A model generated the notes under the pieces. The model ran no database searches, was not told where the DNA came from, and saw nothing but the letters and a program-made list of their open reading frames with translations. Below, piece after piece: positions 26,318-27,967 of a stretch of 27,967 nt of DNA. Position 1 is the first letter of the stretch; each line of letters starts with the position of its first letter. Origin of the DNA: Bdellovibrionales bacterium (GTDB taxonomy: Bacteria > Bdellovibrionota > Bdellovibrionia > Bdellovibrionales > UBA1609); NCBI GenBank assembly GCA_016716765.1, contig JADJVA010000021.1, forward strand, positions 1 through 27,967, read 5' to 3'. The position numbers and the translations under genes are program-made.

Positions 26318-27967
26318 ATGTATTTGGTAACGCTCTCTTTTTCTCCAATAAGATTGAGTCTTCTGTTTTCTATTATATGTTGCTCTGGTCGAGCCTTCGG
26401 CCTTTCCTGCCCAATGGGCTACCGCGCTCAATCCTCCCCAATTGAATGCGTCAGGATTGATGGGAAGAGTCGTTTCGTACTGAGTAGCGAAGCTCTTGTT
26501 TTTTATAGACAGTACGTTTTACCTTGTGAGGCCGTTCTTGCCACTTACCCCGAATGTGGAAAGTACTGGTATAAATTCGCTTTGTTACAGGAAGCTAATT
26601 ATTTACCAGAGCCTGCTTCGACGAAAGCACCTCCAAATGAAACCGAAAATGACTGCAAATTTGGCCAATCCTGCTCAGCGACCGAATCCGCCTCCACCCA
26701 ACCCCCCACCAAGCCAACCAATATTGGCGGCGGCAGCAGCGGTGGCAATCGCCCCACCAAAACCACCACAGGAAAAACGGATTCCTCAGGCAAGGGGGGC
26801 GCCGCAGATACTGGCGATGAAGACAGCGCTTCAAGTTCCGCGCAGAATAATAAAAAGAAAAAGCAAGCGGGAGAAGAGTCCTACACAGGACAGAGCACTT
26901 CTTGTTGGACTGAGGATATAGGACAAGTGGCAGGCCAGCCGATGTGTGATGCCAATGGGAGTCCCTCTTGCTGGACAAAGTCTGCACAAAGGGAGAGTGG
27001 TCTTCCCCAATGCGGAGCTGATGGAAAGCCCGTGGCCTCTGCAAACGAAGGCAATGGAGGGGATCAAGCCACAGGTGGAGCCGGAGATCTCCCTCAGGGA
27101 TTTCCTCAACCTCCAGAAGTAGAGGGTGATCGAGCTCTTTGCGAACAAGCGCATAAGAAAGCCTTCACTTGTTGCACCGATCCCGTCAAGTGTGTCTCTG
27201 GCCTTGATGGACCGAGTGCCAGTTCGATGACGGCAATGGGAACACTTAGTTGGCGCACAGGAATGATTGCTATGGGTGGAGCTTCAGGTGGAGATTCGGC
27301 AGGAATTGCGAAGAGCTGCGAGTTTATGAAGATCGTGGCATTGGGCGGTGCGGGTGCCAACACAGCTCTCGGTGGCAAGTGCTTCACTGACAAGGGCTCT
27401 TGCGAAGACAAAATGCACCGAAGTTGTGAACAAATATCGAAGAGTGCTGACAGAGTGTTCAAACCTCGACACAGTTTGGAGTGCCAATGGAGGCAAAGGT
27501 CCACGCTGCCCCTCCACTTGGGTGAGCGACTATCGTGCGGCCCAAGCCAATGCGGAAGGAAGAGGCACTCGATGCACAGGATACAACGCAAATGTCTCGG
27601 CCATGGGCAGCCAGGCCGCTCAGTCAGCTGCAGCAAGCAGCTTTTGCCGATCTCTGCCAAAAGCTGCCACAAATCAAGTCACAGGATTTCCTGAAGTCGA
27701 TCAGCAGCCCGTCTTTAACGGTGATTGTAACGATCCCGTCAACGCTTCAAATCCCATTTGTGCGAATTGCAGAGGTCCCAATGCTCCAATCCGATCCCCT
27801 TTGTTCAGGATTGGGCGGGGGTAGTGCCTCGACTGGAAGTGGCTCTGGCAGTGGAAGCTCATTTCAGAACACAGGATTTGGAACTAGAGCTGCTGATGGC
27901 AGTGACCTCAGTGTGCCTGACACCAATGCACAGGTGCAAGCCCCTATCTTTGGTGAGGGATTGGGAG
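26318..27967 (+). CDS. Large Cys-rich secreted protein, 5' part (runs off the window; two frameshifts)
   Basis: At least 550 residues, with the end outside the window. The ATG at 26318 follows GAAGGG and gives a signal peptide (RLSLLFSIICCSGRAFG). A Cys-bearing N-terminal domain (LSCPMGY, YVLPCEAVLATYPECGKYW) is followed by a low-complexity Thr/Pro/Ser/Gly linker, two tandem 22-residue units beginning SCWT, and a Cys-rich domain with LCEQAHKKAFTCCTDPVKC. After a one-base shift near 27411 comes CTEVVNKYRRVLTECSNLDT and ANGGKGPRCPSTWVSDYRAA. After another near 27785 comes a Gly/Ser-rich linker. Cysteine content and linkers point to an extracellular or cell-surface protein. I do not recognise a named family. 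Confidence 0.65.
26900..27031 (+). repeat. Two tandem 66-base units (22 residues each)
   Basis: The Cys-rich protein contains two adjacent 22-residue units, SCWTEDIGQVAGQPMC plus DANGSP and SCWTKSAQRESGLPQC plus GADGKP. They share SCWT at the start, G-x-P-x-C, and the turn (D/G)A(N/D)G at the end. The protein is conserved in pattern while the DNA has diverged, so this is an old duplication under constraint. Confidence 0.65.

Noticed and set aside
27106..27672. 188-codon minus-strand open frame
   Set aside because: It is the antisense of the Cys-rich protein gene; the residues (many Cys, Leu, His) mirror the plus-strand codons.
1..27967. CRISPR array, rRNA genes or origin of replication
   Set aside because: No regularly spaced repeats of CRISPR size, no rRNA sequence and no cluster of DnaA-box-like words were seen on reading the window.

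Overview
The window reads as a piece of a bacterial chromosome of moderate GC, probably Gram-negative. It encodes a TonB-dependent outer-membrane receptor with ExbB/ExbD/TonB, a TolC-type tripartite exporter, lipoproteins and many signal peptides. The gene repertoire (secreted Cys-rich proteins, secreted trypsin-like protease, DUF3450/TtpC-type TonB operon) would fit a Bdellovibrionota or other former delta-proteobacterium. That placement is inference from gene content; no rRNA or other marker gene is present.

Layout. 1-600: the end of an unknown gene and a tRNA-Ser(GGA). 600-3500: a stretch of gene remnants. 3587-3796: a small two-helix membrane protein. 4008-5340: an ISL3-family transposase broken by several frameshifts. 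5532-9847 (minus): TolC, periplasmic adaptor and MacB-like ABC protein, one exporter operon read in that order. 10114-11079 (plus): a stand-alone PP-loop ATP-pyrophosphatase-type protein, divergent from the exporter. 11076-20663 (minus): a long nine-gene operon, in order of transcription beta-helix-like secreted protein, TonB-dependent receptor, ankyrin lipoprotein, ExbB, ExbD, DUF3450 protein, TtpC-like coiled-coil protein, TonB and TPR protein. 20958-22207 (plus): a divergent lipoprotein. 22287-22530 (minus): a small conserved coiled-coil protein. 23059-27967 (plus): secreted flavin amine oxidase, secreted trypsin-like protease, and the first 1.65 kb of a large Cys-rich secreted protein that runs off the right edge.

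How it fits together. The nine-gene operon looks like a complete energised uptake system: surface or periplasmic partner, receptor, proton-driven motor (ExbB/ExbD), TonB, and the coiled-coil and TPR helpers known from TonB2/TtpC-type systems. Two parts are abnormal. ExbD lacks about 30 residues of its periplasmic domain, and the TtpC-like protein ends after its first membrane helix, without an ExbB-like channel domain.

A technical theme runs through the window. Many long genes (MacB, receptor, beta-helix protein, ankyrin lipoprotein, divergent lipoprotein, small coiled-coil protein, amine oxidase, Cys-rich protein, transposase) are interrupted by one-base shifts, mostly at short homopolymers. 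The block from about 7.6 to 15.3 kb has none. Sequence error in part of the assembly is at least as likely as real decay, so these genes are described over their full reconstructed span.
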